DNA from: Spongiihabitans sp963422685
Lineage (GTDB): Bacteria; Pseudomonadota; Gammaproteobacteria; Arenicellales; Poriferihabitantaceae
Assembly: GCA_963422685.1 (NCBI GenBank)
Contig: OY730442.1
Location: 1,798,001 to 1,862,000, forward strand
Direction of reading: 5' to 3'
Length of the DNA stretch: 64,000 nucleotides
Shown here in pieces: positions 26,374 through 35,148 of the stretch. The position numbers and the translations under genes were made by a program. The notes below the pieces were generated by a model. That model saw nothing but the letters and a program-made list of their open reading frames with translations, ran no database searches and was not told the origin of the DNA. Each line of letters starts with the position of its first letter. The first letter of the stretch is position 1.

Positions 26374-26972
26374 TGGCTGTGAATAATCACACGGTGTCAT
26401 CGCCCGGCATTCTCATTCTTTCGGCGCCTTCCGGTGGGGGCAAGAGCAGTTTAGCCAGGGCATTGGTGGCGGCGCGGGATGATGCCGGGATTGCCGTTTC
26501 CCATACCACACGACCGCAGCGGCCCGGCGAAGTGGACGGGGCTGATTATCATTTTGTGGACAAATCAGCATTTGAAAAAATGATCGCGAATAATCAATTT
26601 ATCGAGTTTGCCACAGTGTTTGATCACTGCTACGGCACCTCCATTGCAGCCATGGAAAAACTGATTTTAAACGGCAGACATGCTATTCTGGACATTGACT
26701 GGCAAGGTGCCCGGAATATTCGTAGCAAATATCCGCTGGCCACTTCAGTTTTTGTCATGCCGCCTTCCATGCAAGCGCTTGAGAAGCGCTTGAAACAACG
26801 CAGACAGGACAGCGAAGATATCATCGCACACCGCATGATGAAAGCGAAGAATGAAATGAGTCACAAAGACGAATTTCACAAGGTCATCCTCAATGATGGT
26901 TTTGATCGGGCCCTGACTGAACTTGAAGCAGTCCTGAATGGCCTTGGACCGGCTGTCCAAGGGGCTGGATGA
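26370..26972 (+). CDS. gmk: Guanylate kinase
   Basis: Gmk phosphorylates GMP to GDP. The 200-residue protein has the P-loop SAPSGGGKSS, the GMP-binding HTTRPQRPGEVDGADYHFV segment, YGTSIAAME and ILDIDWQGARNIR, all standard. Its ATG overlaps the yicC stop; a second ATG follows immediately. The link to SpoT is functional as well as positional, since guanylate kinase is a known (p)ppGpp target in several bacteria. Confidence 0.95.
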   Translation: MMAVNNHTVSSPGILILSAPSGGGKSSLARALVAARDDAGIAVSHTTRPQRPGEVDGADYHFVDKSAFEKMIANNQFIEFATVFDHCYGTSIAAMEKLILNGRHAILDIDWQGARNIRSKYPLATSVFVMPPSMQALEKRLKQRRQDSEDIIAHRMMKAKNEMSHKDEFHKVILNDGFDRALTELEAVLNGLGPAVQGAG

Positions 26973-27004
26973 ACCAACATTATTTTTTATTTTGAGGCTT
27001 TGAG

Positions 27005-27352
27005 ATGGCACGTATAACTGTTACCGATTGTCTGGAAAATGTAGACAATCGATTTGAATTGGTCCTGGTCGCGACCAAACGCGCACGACAACTGATCCTT
27101 GGGGCTGCGCCCCGGGTGGAAGTCGAAAATGACAAACCCACCGTGGTGGCCCTGCGTGAAATCGCCGAAGGATTGATCGGGCCTGCTATTCTTGATGAGG
27201 AGGTGACTTTGCCAGGTCTTGAATTTGATGAGCACGGCGAGGTGATAGAAATGGACGATACCGCGGTTGAGGAAGCGATTAAACAGGCCCTGGAGAATCA
27301 CCAAAGTGCACAAAATCACCCTGGCAAAGAGGTGGAAGAAAAGCCTGAGTGA
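27005..27352 (+). CDS. rpoZ: RNA polymerase omega subunit
   Basis: The 115-residue protein starts MARITVTDCLENVDNRFELV and carries KRARQLILGAAP and KPTVVALREIAEGLI, as omega does. It helps assemble RNA polymerase and forms part of a (p)ppGpp site in E. coli. The C-terminal 45 residues are acidic and longer than E. coli omega. A GAGG motif precedes the ATG. The spoT frame overlaps its 3' end. Confidence 0.95.
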   Translation: MARITVTDCLENVDNRFELVLVATKRARQLILGAAPRVEVENDKPTVVALREIAEGLIGPAILDEEVTLPGLEFDEHGEVIEMDDTAVEEAIKQALENHQSAQNHPGKEVEEKPE

Positions 27353-29510
27353 GCTGCTGGAGTTGCCGGGGAATGCAGCTCTGGATCAGAAAGCCGGCTT
27401 CGCCGAGCTGAGCGGGGTGCTGGAAAGCTATCTGGACCAGGCCGCAGTAGCGGATATTTACAACGCCACGTTATACGGCGCCGAGGCCCATAAGGGCCAA
27501 AAGCGTGCCAGCGGCGAAGATTATATCGATCATCCCATTGCGGTTGCCCGGTTTCTGGGTGAAATGCGCATGGACAGCCGCACCATCATTGCGGCGATTT
27601 TGCACGATGTGGTGGAAGACACGCCGGTCACCCTGACCCAACTGGGTGAAAAATTTGGTGAAGATGTCGCCGCACTGGTAGATGGCGTAAGTAAAGTCAG
27701 CCAGTTGGAACTGGAGTCCCGACAACAGGCAGAGGCCGAGTCCTTTCGTAAAATGTTTATGGCCATGGCCAGGGATATTCGTGTCATCATCATCAAACTT
27801 GCCGACCGGTTGCACAACATGCGTACGCTGGACTCACTGGACGATGTGCGTAAGCGTCGAATCGCCAGGCAGACCCTGGATATCTATGCGCCGATAGCCA
27901 ATCGACTGGGTATGCAGGAACTGGCCCGGCAGCTTGAGGATCTGTGTCTGCTTAACCTCTACCCCAAACGATACAGCACCATTGCCAGGAAGGTCAAAGC
28001 GTCCAAGCGCGGACGCAAGCCGGTGATCAATGTGGTATGTAAAAACATCGGCGAAAAACTGCAACAGGTCGGTCTCAAGGCAGAAGTGTACGGCAGGGAG
28101 AAAAGTATTTTTAACATCTATCGCAAGATGCGGCAAAAGAAGCTCATGCTCAAAGATGTAAAAGACATCAATGCGATCAGGGTCGTCACCGAAAAACGCC
28201 CGGATTGTTATCAGGCACTGGGCGTTATCCATCAGCTCTATAACCCGCGTCCCGAGAGTTTCAAAGACTATATCGCCATCCCGAAAGTGAACGGCTATCA
28301 ATCGCTGCATACCGTTATCGTCGGCCCATTTGGCCAGGCAGTGGAAGTGCAGATTCGCAGCCAGTCCATGCACCGGACTGCGGAAAAAGGGGTGGCGTCA
28401 CATTGGTTATACAAAACCGCAACCACTGGTGAACACGCCCCCCAGCAACTGGCGCAACAATGGCTGGACAGTTTTCTGGCATCCCAGCACATGTCCAGGG
28501 ATTCCGGGGAGTATCTGGAATATTTGAAGGCCGACCTGTTTCCTGACGAGGTGTATGTGTTTACCCCCAAAGGCGCGATAAAAAGACTGCCGCGCGGCGC
28601 CACCGCGCTTGATTTCGCCTATGCCGTGCATTCGGATGTAGGTGACCGCTGCATCGGGGCAGTAAACAATCAGGTTGCGGTGCCGCTGCATGAACGATTA
28701 TCCAATGGCGATCACGTCGAGATTAAAACCAGTCGCAACGCCAAGCCCATCCCGCAATGGCTCGACTTCGCGGTAACGTCCAAAGCGCGCGCTTCGATTC
28801 GCCATTACCTTAACCAGCAAAAAGCCAGAGAATCCCTGCGCCTCGGAAAAAAATTACTGCGTGGCGCATTAAACGATCAGGGTTATCGTCGGGTACGCAT
28901 ACCCAGCGCCGACAAAGTCAGCCTGCTCAAGCATCTTGAACTGGATGACTGGCCGCAATTACTGGTCGATATTGGTTACGGCCGACGGCTGCCCACACTG
29001 GTGGCCAAACAATTGATTGCGGAATCCGGGATGATGCCGCCGCACCCCCCTGGGCCCGAAAACCAGCAGTATTCCGCTTTAACCATTGAAGGTACCGAAC
29101 GACTGTTAATAACCTATGCGAATTGCTGCCATCCGATTCCGGGCGATAAAATTATCGGTACCACAACCAGCGGCAAAGGCCTGGTGGTGCATCAGTCCAA
29201 CTGCAAAAACTGCAAAGTTATCATGCGGCATCCTGACAACTACTTTCACCTCAACTGGTCCGAAACCACCCAGGGAAAATTTCAGGTTCTGGTAACGGTG
29301 GAGGCTAAAAACCGGCCCGGCGTGCTCGCCACCGTCAGCAATATCATCGCCCGCAATAATGCCAATATCAACAACGTCAACGTCGAGCAAAAGCATCTGC
29401 ACATCTCGACCATGGCTTTTATTATCGAAGTTGTCCACCGTAAACACCTGGCTAAAATCATGCGCCAGCTTCATGCAGAGTCAACCGTGATCAAACTGGC
29501 GCGGGGTTAA
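27306..29510 (+). CDS. spoT: Bifunctional (p)ppGpp synthetase/hydrolase SpoT
   Basis: SpoT controls (p)ppGpp levels. The protein has an N-terminal HD hydrolase domain (HDVVEDT, ADRLHNMRTL), a RelA-type synthetase region (YGREKSIFNIYRKM, DINAIRV, NGYQSLHT), a TGS domain (DEVYVFTPKGAIKRLPRG) and a C-terminal ACT domain (RPGVLATVSNIIARN). The start is uncertain: GTG 27306 with a GGAG ten bases upstream gives 734 residues and overlaps rpoZ by 47 bases; a TTG at 27363 is possible. It completes the yicC-gmk-rpoZ-spoT block. Confidence 0.93.
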   Translation: MHKITLAKRWKKSLSELLELPGNAALDQKAGFAELSGVLESYLDQAAVADIYNATLYGAEAHKGQKRASGEDYIDHPIAVARFLGEMRMDSRTIIAAILHDVVEDTPVTLTQLGEKFGEDVAALVDGVSKVSQLELESRQQAEAESFRKMFMAMARDIRVIIIKLADRLHNMRTLDSLDDVRKRRIARQTLDIYAPIANRLGMQELARQLEDLCLLNLYPKRYSTIARKVKASKRGRKPVINVVCKNIGEKLQQVGLKAEVYGREKSIFNIYRKMRQKKLMLKDVKDINAIRVVTEKRPDCYQALGVIHQLYNPRPESFKDYIAIPKVNGYQSLHTVIVGPFGQAVEVQIRSQSMHRTAEKGVASHWLYKTATTGEHAPQQLAQQWLDSFLASQHMSRDSGEYLEYLKADLFPDEVYVFTPKGAIKRLPRGATALDFAYAVHSDVGDRCIGAVNNQVAVPLHERLSNGDHVEIKTSRNAKPIPQWLDFAVTSKARASIRHYLNQQKARESLRLGKKLLRGALNDQGYRRVRIPSADKVSLLKHLELDDWPQLLVDIGYGRRLPTLVAKQLIAESGMMPPHPPGPENQQYSALTIEGTERLLITYANCCHPIPGDKIIGTTTSGKGLVVHQSNCKNCKVIMRHPDNYFHLNWSETTQGKFQVLVTVEAKNRPGVLATVSNIIARNNANINNVNVEQKHLHISTMAFIIEVVHRKHLAKIMRQLHAESTVIKLARG

Positions 29511-29515
29511 ACCGT

Positions 29516-29989
29516 TTGGCAGCGCACCGCATTCTCTTTGTATGTATGGGGAATATTTGTCGCTCGCCCACTGCCCAGGGCGTATTGCGGCAATTAACAA
29601 TTGATCGCGGTGTGGAAGATCTTTTTGAGATTGATTCCGCTGGCACCGGGGACTGGCATATCGGCTCTGCGCCGGACCGGCGCGCCCAGCAGGCTGCCAG
29701 GGCGCGGCATATAGACCTGTCCACGCTTCGCGCCCGGCAGGTCAGGGTGGAGGATTTCTCCCGTTTCGACACCATAATTGCCATGGATTGCCGCAACATG
29801 ACCCAACTTCAGAACCTCGCGCCGGAGTCCCTGCATCACAAGATTCATCTGTTGCTGGAGTACACCGCTGAGTCGGCGGGCAGAGAAGTCCCGGACCCAT
29901 ACTACGGCGGGGACAATGGTTTTGATGCGGTACTGGATTTGATCGAACATGGCTGCGAAAACCTGCTCAACCAATTAATGCGGCGATAA
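29516..29989 (+). CDS. Low-molecular-weight protein-tyrosine phosphatase
   Basis: The 157-residue protein carries the Cx5R loop at residues 10-16 (VCMGNICRSP) and the acid loop VPDPYYGGDNGFDAVLDLIE, both diagnostic. Members dephosphorylate tyrosine or arginine residues. The start is TTG, five bases after the spoT stop, so co-expression is likely. No partner tyrosine kinase or exopolysaccharide genes are near. Confidence 0.88.
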   Translation: MAAHRILFVCMGNICRSPTAQGVLRQLTIDRGVEDLFEIDSAGTGDWHIGSAPDRRAQQAARARHIDLSTLRARQVRVEDFSRFDTIIAMDCRNMTQLQNLAPESLHHKIHLLLEYTAESAGREVPDPYYGGDNGFDAVLDLIEHGCENLLNQLMRR

Positions 29990-30004
29990 TAATTCGATAG
30001 ATTA

Positions 30005-30496
30005 ATGAATCGCGCAGTCAGCCTGATAATTGAAATTGCTGAACAAACCCTGGACGTACTTGATGACCGCGGTCACCGCATCCGCCGGTTTATGGTTTCC
30101 ACCGCAGCAAACGGCCCGGGGCAGGCAAACAACAGCGGCTGCACACCCACCGGGAAGCACATCGTGCGGGCAAAAATCGGCAGCCACCGCCCGATGAATA
30201 CCGTATTCATCGGGCGGCGGCCCACGGGTGAAATTTATCAGCCCACAATGCGGCAGGCATATCCGCGACGTGACTGGATCCTGACCCGCATCATCTGGTT
30301 AAGCGGCTGCCAGCCCGGATTCAATCGACTGGGAAACGTGGATACCATGCGCAGATATATCTATATCCACGGCGCCCCGGACGAAATGGAATTGGGCAGA
30401 CCCGGGTCCGCAGGTTGCATCCGCATGGGAAATCAGGATGTGCTGGCCCTGTTCGATATGGTTGTGCCAGGCACCCGGGTAGAAATCAATGCCTGA
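30005..30496 (+). CDS. YkuD-domain protein without signal peptide, likely cytoplasmic L,D-carboxypeptidase
   Basis: The 163-residue protein is a bare YkuD catalytic domain: His122 in IYIHGAPDE and Cys138-Ile-Arg140 in GRPGSAGCIRM form the active site. It starts MNRAVSLIIEIAEQTLDVL with no signal peptide or transmembrane helix, so it is probably cytoplasmic. Secreted YkuD enzymes cross-link murein; signal-less ones in some gammaproteobacteria act as L,D-carboxypeptidases in murein recycling. The eight-base overlap with nagZ, a recycling glucosaminidase, supports that role here. Confidence 0.75.
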   Translation: MNRAVSLIIEIAEQTLDVLDDRGHRIRRFMVSTAANGPGQANNSGCTPTGKHIVRAKIGSHRPMNTVFIGRRPTGEIYQPTMRQAYPRRDWILTRIIWLSGCQPGFNRLGNVDTMRRYIYIHGAPDEMELGRPGSAGCIRMGNQDVLALFDMVVPGTRVEINA

Positions 30497-31493
30497 ATTA
30501 CCGCTGGGGCCGCTAATGGTTGATGTCTGCGGAACTCGTCTCGGCGCCGCTGAAAAGCGTTTGTTATCCCGCCCCGCCATCGGCGCGGTGATTCTGTTCA
30601 GCCGGAATTTTCACAGTCGCTCCCAGGTGACCGGGCTGATCGAGGAAATTAAATCCGTGCGCACGCCGTCATTGCTCATCGCCGTGGACCAGGAAGGCGG
30701 CCGGGTGCAGCGATTCAAACGGGGTTTTTACCGGTTGCCCGCAGCGCACCGCTTGGGCCGACACTACGACAATGATCCGGAATCGGCGGTAAAATTGTCC
30801 AAATCTGCGGGCTGCCTGATGGCCGCCGAGTTGATGCAGATTGGCGTGGACTTCAGCTTTGCGCCAGTACTGGATCGTGCGAACCTGGCCAGCCAGGTGA
30901 TCGGCGACCGTGGCTTTCACGTACAGCCAGCCATAATCGCCGCCCTGGCGGGTGCATTTATTCAAGGCATGGCGCAGGCGGGCATGGCCGCCACCAGCAA
31001 GCACTTCCCCGGGCATGGCGGGGTGGTCGATGATTCGCATCACACCCTGCCGGTTGATCGCCGGTCGCTGCAACAATTAGCAGGCGCGGACCTGATTCCA
31101 TTCAAAAAACTGGCGGCCCTGGTGGGCGGCATGATGACCGCCCATGTGCAGTATGCCGAAATAGACAGGGATATTCCGGCGTTTTCGCGGTTTTGGCTGT
31201 ATCAGATTGTGCGCCGGGAAATGGCTTTTAAAGGCATGATTTTCAGCGATGATCTATCCATGAAAGGGGCGCAGGTTGCGGGTGACGCAGTGCAAAGAAC
31301 CACCCGCGCTCTAAATGCCGGGTGCGACATGGTGTTGATATGCAATGATCCTGACAGCGCGGTCCGAGTGGCGCACACCCTGGGGGATTGCTGGCCGGTC
31401 AACCAGCCGCGCCTTGAGTTAATGCGCGCCGCGCCGGGCAGCCGGATCGTTGATACCGCGGCATTGCGGCATCAGCTTGATCAGCTTGCCTGA
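30489..31493 (+). CDS. nagZ: Beta-N-acetylhexosaminidase NagZ
   Basis: NagZ removes GlcNAc from anhydromuropeptides in the cytoplasm during murein recycling. The 334-residue GH3 protein has IAVDQEGGRVQRF, the family signature KHFPGHGGVVDDSHHTLP and the nucleophile segment MIFSDDLSMKGAQ. There is no signal peptide, as expected. Its ATG overlaps the YkuD gene's stop (ATGCCTGA). Confidence 0.95.
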   Translation: MPELPLGPLMVDVCGTRLGAAEKRLLSRPAIGAVILFSRNFHSRSQVTGLIEEIKSVRTPSLLIAVDQEGGRVQRFKRGFYRLPAAHRLGRHYDNDPESAVKLSKSAGCLMAAELMQIGVDFSFAPVLDRANLASQVIGDRGFHVQPAIIAALAGAFIQGMAQAGMAATSKHFPGHGGVVDDSHHTLPVDRRSLQQLAGADLIPFKKLAALVGGMMTAHVQYAEIDRDIPAFSRFWLYQIVRREMAFKGMIFSDDLSMKGAQVAGDAVQRTTRALNAGCDMVLICNDPDSAVRVAHTLGDCWPVNQPRLELMRAAPGSRIVDTAALRHQLDQLA

Positions 31494-31525
31494 AACCCGG
31501 TGAATTCTATCCGGCCATAAGCCCG

Positions 31526-32978
31526 TCAAATTGCCAGCGATGTTGGAATTTCTGCACAGCGCTGTTCGATAAATTCCAGTAACGCCTGATTTAAACTTGA
31601 GTCCAATGCGGGTTCCTGGTATTTCGCCAGACAGGTTCTGGCTTTTTCCACGCCGGTCTGATACGCATCTTTACTGCCATCGGCCCGCCATTGTTCGTAG
31701 GTCACGTTGTTTTGCGACGGGAAAATGAACAAATTACTTTTGCGCGTATGCGCCGTGCCGAGAAAATGGCCGCCGGGCCCCACCTCTTTTACCGCTGAGA
31801 ATATCTCGTCAAGGTCATCGAAACATACCCCCTGGGCAAAATGATAGAACGCATCCACTTGTTCAAAATCGATCATCGCCTTGCCATAGCTCTGGGTAAG
31901 CGACCCTTCCATCAGCCCGCCCGACATGGTCAGCCAGTTTGAATCGGACAAAAAACACGGAAACATGCCCCACATGGAATCGTACCCGGCCTGAATATCC
32001 ACGCATTTGGAAGTCGCCACGTTCATGATTCCGCGATGCGGGATTTTATAAAAACGCGCCATTTTGCTGGTCAATAGCTGCACCATGGCGGAATCCGGTG
32101 TGCCGTGCACCGGGGCGCCGGTGTTGAGCGCAACCGTCATGGCCGGCACGCCGAATACCATGGGCACTCGGGCCGCACCAGTTGGGCCAGGGCCACGGCC
32201 ATAAGGGCTTCTGCGGTAATCACGCCCATGGTGCCCACCGTGCTCGCCGGGGTGCTGGCGGCAGCCATTGAGAATGGCGAAATCAGCACCGCCTGATTGT
32301 TCGCCGCATACACCTTCAGGGCGCCGAGCATGGTTTGATCCCATACCAATGGAGAATTGCAGTTTAACAATGATGTGGTCACGGCGTTGTTGACGACGAA
32401 TTGTTCGCCGAAAACAATCTTCATCATCTCCATGGTGTCCCGGGCCCGACCCGGTGCAGTGACGTTTCCCATGATCGGTTTGTCGGAGTATTTGAGTCCG
32501 CTGTACGCCAGGTGTAGGTGACGATGGGGCACTGGAACGTCCACCGGTTCCACAATCGGGCCGCCCGCGATATGCACCGATGAGGCCATGTGGTTGAGCT
32601 TCTGAAAATTATGTAGATCTGCAAGCGTCGCATAGCGGCGCCGGCCGTCCATATCCAGCACAAAAGGCGGGCCATAGGAGGCGAGATAACCGCATGGCCG
32701 TCGTCCACCCGTACTGTTCGGCGGGGGTTGCGGGCGTGGTGGAAGTATGATGGGGGTGCCGTACTGATCAGGGACATTAATTCTTCACGGCCAATCCGCA
32801 CTCGTTCTCCATCGATCTGTGCGCCAGTCCTGCGCCAGAAATCCAGCGACTCCTGGTCTTTGAACTCGCAGCCAATCTGCTCGACAATGCGCATGGCCAA
32901 CCCGTGTATGCGCTCCACGCCTGCGTCATCAATCACATCGTACAGGGGAATGTTTCGCTGTAATGTGGGGTGATGCAC
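31526..32978 (-). pseudogene. Second MttB-family methyltransferase, broken by two single-base frameshifts
   Basis: Three overlapping frames together make one full-length MttB-family protein of about 480 residues. They run MHHPTLQRNIPLYDVIDDAG to GHAVI, then VLDMDGRRRYATLADLHNF to MAVALAQLVRP, then VPMVFGVPAMTVALNTGAP to the end PTSLAI. The breaks are near 32688 (one extra base) and 32163 (one missing base; adding a G restores RPGVPMVFG). No in-frame TAG suggests pyrrolysine. The gene is only distantly similar to the intact MttB-family gene at 4663-6210. It is convergent with nagZ and has no catabolic partner genes nearby. Confidence 0.8.
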
Positions 32979-33492
32979 GATGGGTGCATTTTTTATATCC
33001 AGCTTTTTCTGTTTACGCCCGCCCTTGCGCTTTGGCCCGGGTCAATTGACGGGCTGATTTCGGGGTTGATTTGAATCTGGCAAAATAATTCCTCGGGATC
33101 CAGTGATTATGCCCGCATCAGGCGCCGAAACAATACTGGAAAGGGTATTCTTAACAACATGCGGGTAAGAATTATCCAGAGAGGTTGTCATGTCCAAAGC
33201 AGGACAGGATTCCTCCCTGCGTCCGGCATTCATACATCCGCCGCATCTGCGCCGGGTAAACTGCACATTGCCAATAAGTGCATACACCGATAAAACGTTC
33301 TCAAGGCAGTCCCGAACCAGTCTATCGGCTGCTTTTGCGCCCAGCGTTCCACAAATAATGTGTTCGGATTATGTCCGCAGCGGTGATTGCTGGTAATTGG
33401 CTGAATACGGTGGCGCGGCTTTTATTTGCCGGGCAGTGTGTTTATATTCAGGGAAGGGCTGCATAATTCTCGCTTGGAATTTTCAGACACGC

Positions 33493-33519
33493 CTATGCGC
33501 AAACTGTGTTTGCGTATGG
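33493..33519. repeat. Inverted repeat 1 of a hairpin pair
   Basis: ATGCGCAAAC (33495-33504) pairs with GTTTGCGTAT (33508-33517) around a three-base TGT loop, with one G-T pair; two more outer pairs are possible. It lies three bases before a second hairpin, in non-coding DNA upstream of the thiamine-pyrophosphokinase-like gene. Confidence 0.7.
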
Positions 33520-33522
33520 CTT

Positions 33523-33553
33523 CAGAATCAATGATCTGGCGTCATTGATTCTG
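33523..33553. repeat. Inverted repeat 2 of a hairpin pair (perfect 12-bp stem)
   Basis: CAGAATCAATGA (33523-33534) is followed, after a seven-base loop, by its exact reverse complement (33542-33553). The stem has no T run after it, so a simple terminator is unlikely. It ends about 83 bases before the next gene's ATG. Confidence 0.8.
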
Positions 33554-33636
33554 GCGGTGCGTTCCGGTGCTGCAGAAACCCCTGAATAGAAATCAGAGAT
33601 TCCCTAACCCCATAGATCAGGAAAATACAGACACCG

Positions 33637-34239
33637 ATGGCGCTGCAAAAATATTTGCGCAAATTTGAAAATCACCGCCGAATCTCCCTGGTCGGGCCGC
33701 TGTGCGTGTACCACTGTAAGCATGAGGAACCGACCATTTTCGTCGACGGCGGCTCGGCATTTCGCATCGCCGGAGAAGGTATATCCGTTGGTGACGGAGA
33801 TTCTTTTGCCGGAAAAATCGACGTTGAACTTGATCCGCAAAAAGATTTTTCTGATCTGGCGTTTGCGCTGGGTCAGATTCCCGCACACTTCTGCGAAGTG
33901 ATTTTGTGCGGATTTCTGGGTGGCCGTCGGGATCATGAGCTGTTTAATATCGGTGAAGCCCACCATTTCCTGCGCGCAAGATTGTCGCCCACCCGCGTGA
34001 GCTTCGATGACGAAATAATCGGTTATTCGGCTGGCGCATGGCAATTCGAGCGCCTTGGGCTGTTCAGCATTGCGGTGATAGAACAAACCGCAGTGGCGCT
34101 TACCGGGGATTGTCTGTACACCTGCCCGGATAAAACCATATTTACCCCGGTCAGCTCTCTGGGCCTGAGCAACCAGGGCAGCGGCACTGTCAGCATAGAA
34201 TGTGAAGGTCCTGTTTTTATTCTGTTTGATGAGGCATGA
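33637..34239 (+). CDS. Thiamine pyrophosphokinase-like protein
   Basis: The 200-residue protein follows the thiamine pyrophosphokinase plan: FVDGGSAFR, SVGDGDSF, the acidic DPQKDFSDLAFALGQIP and the substrate loop GFLGGRRDHELFNIGEAHHF. Thiamine pyrophosphokinase transfers pyrophosphate from ATP to thiamine. The short C-terminal lobe (GSGTVSIECEGPVFILF) matches the family's thiamine-binding end. No thiamine genes are adjacent; aroE follows 36 bases downstream. Confidence 0.75.
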   Translation: MALQKYLRKFENHRRISLVGPLCVYHCKHEEPTIFVDGGSAFRIAGEGISVGDGDSFAGKIDVELDPQKDFSDLAFALGQIPAHFCEVILCGFLGGRRDHELFNIGEAHHFLRARLSPTRVSFDDEIIGYSAGAWQFERLGLFSIAVIEQTAVALTGDCLYTCPDKTIFTPVSSLGLSNQGSGTVSIECEGPVFILFDEA

Positions 34240-34275
34240 CAGGGCTGCCCGCTTGTTTAATTTGATCGCTGATTC

Positions 34276-35127
34276 ATGTCTGATTTATTCGACTTCAAGG
34301 CAAAACCCACCCGTTTCGCGGTTATGGGTAATCCGGTGAAACACAGCCAGTCCCCCGAAATTCATGGCTTGTTTGCCCGGCAATGCGAAATTCTGATGAG
34401 CTATGACCGGATTCAGGTTGACCCGGGAGGGTTCAAGCAGGCGGTGAGTCATTTTTTTGCCCACGATGGCGCCGGTTTGAATATCACCCTGCCTTATAAA
34501 GTCGAGGCCTGGCAACTTTGCCGGCAAAGCGGCAATACACTCAGCATCCGGGCTGAGCTGGCCCAGGCGGTGAATACTCTTCAATTGGAAAAAGACGGGT
34601 CTGTATGGGGGGACAATACCGATGGCGCCGGTCTGGTGGCAGATCTGCAAAATAATATTGGCTTTGACCTGCATGGTAAATCCATCCTTGTGGTGGGTGC
34701 AGGGGGTGCGGTGCGTGGCGTAATCGGGTCGCTGCTGGAATATGATCCAAAGATCATCACCATCGCGAACCGCACCGTTGCCAAAGCAGCCGCTTTAGGC
34801 GAAAGATTTGGCCCGGGTATACAGGCGGTCGGCCTTGACCGCGCCGCAGATGCCAGCTTTGATCTGATTATAAACGCCACAGCAGCCAGCCTGGACAACC
34901 GGCTTCCGGGCATTGGCGAAAAATGTATTTCTGTCGATACGCTGGTCTACGATATGATGTATGGGTCCCAGCCCACGATATTTATGCAGTGGGCACTGGC
35001 GCATGGCGCCGCCCGATGTCACGATGGTTTGGGAATGCTGGTGGAGCAGGCGGCGGAGTCGTTCGCGCTGTGGCACCAGCGGCGCCCGGACAGCCAGTCG
35101 GTGATTCGGGCGCTGCGAAAATATTAA
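34276..35127 (+). CDS. aroE: Shikimate dehydrogenase
   Basis: AroE reduces 3-dehydroshikimate with NADPH. The 283-residue protein has FAVMGNPVKHSQSPEIHGLF, the catalytic Lys in GLNITLPYKVEA, GDNTDGAGLVADL and the dinucleotide loop VVGAGGAVRGVIGSLL. The conserved C-terminal DGLGMLVEQAAESFALW is present. Length is normal. The 5'-nucleotidase gene begins 21 bases downstream. Confidence 0.95.
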   Translation: MSDLFDFKAKPTRFAVMGNPVKHSQSPEIHGLFARQCEILMSYDRIQVDPGGFKQAVSHFFAHDGAGLNITLPYKVEAWQLCRQSGNTLSIRAELAQAVNTLQLEKDGSVWGDNTDGAGLVADLQNNIGFDLHGKSILVVGAGGAVRGVIGSLLEYDPKIITIANRTVAKAAALGERFGPGIQAVGLDRAADASFDLIINATAASLDNRLPGIGEKCISVDTLVYDMMYGSQPTIFMQWALAHGAARCHDGLGMLVEQAAESFALWHQRRPDSQSVIRALRKY

Positions 35128-35148
35128 TCTGTATTGCACGACTTTGTA

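Larger units (their letters stand above)
32979..33636. other. Region without a confident gene, possible remnant
   Basis: About 650 bases lie between the broken mttB copy and the next gene. On the minus strand one frame is open from 33368 down to 33042 without a good start; it reads HIICGTLGAKAADRLVRDCL and then a cysteine-rich part with RRRCGGCMNAGR. I cannot assign it and suspect a decayed gene. The right end carries two strong hairpins, listed separately. Confidence 0.4.

Noticed and set aside
33190..33396. 68-codon plus-strand ORF in the gap after the mttB remnant
   Set aside because: It is Ser/Arg/Pro-rich without motifs and opposes another weak frame; neither is convincing.
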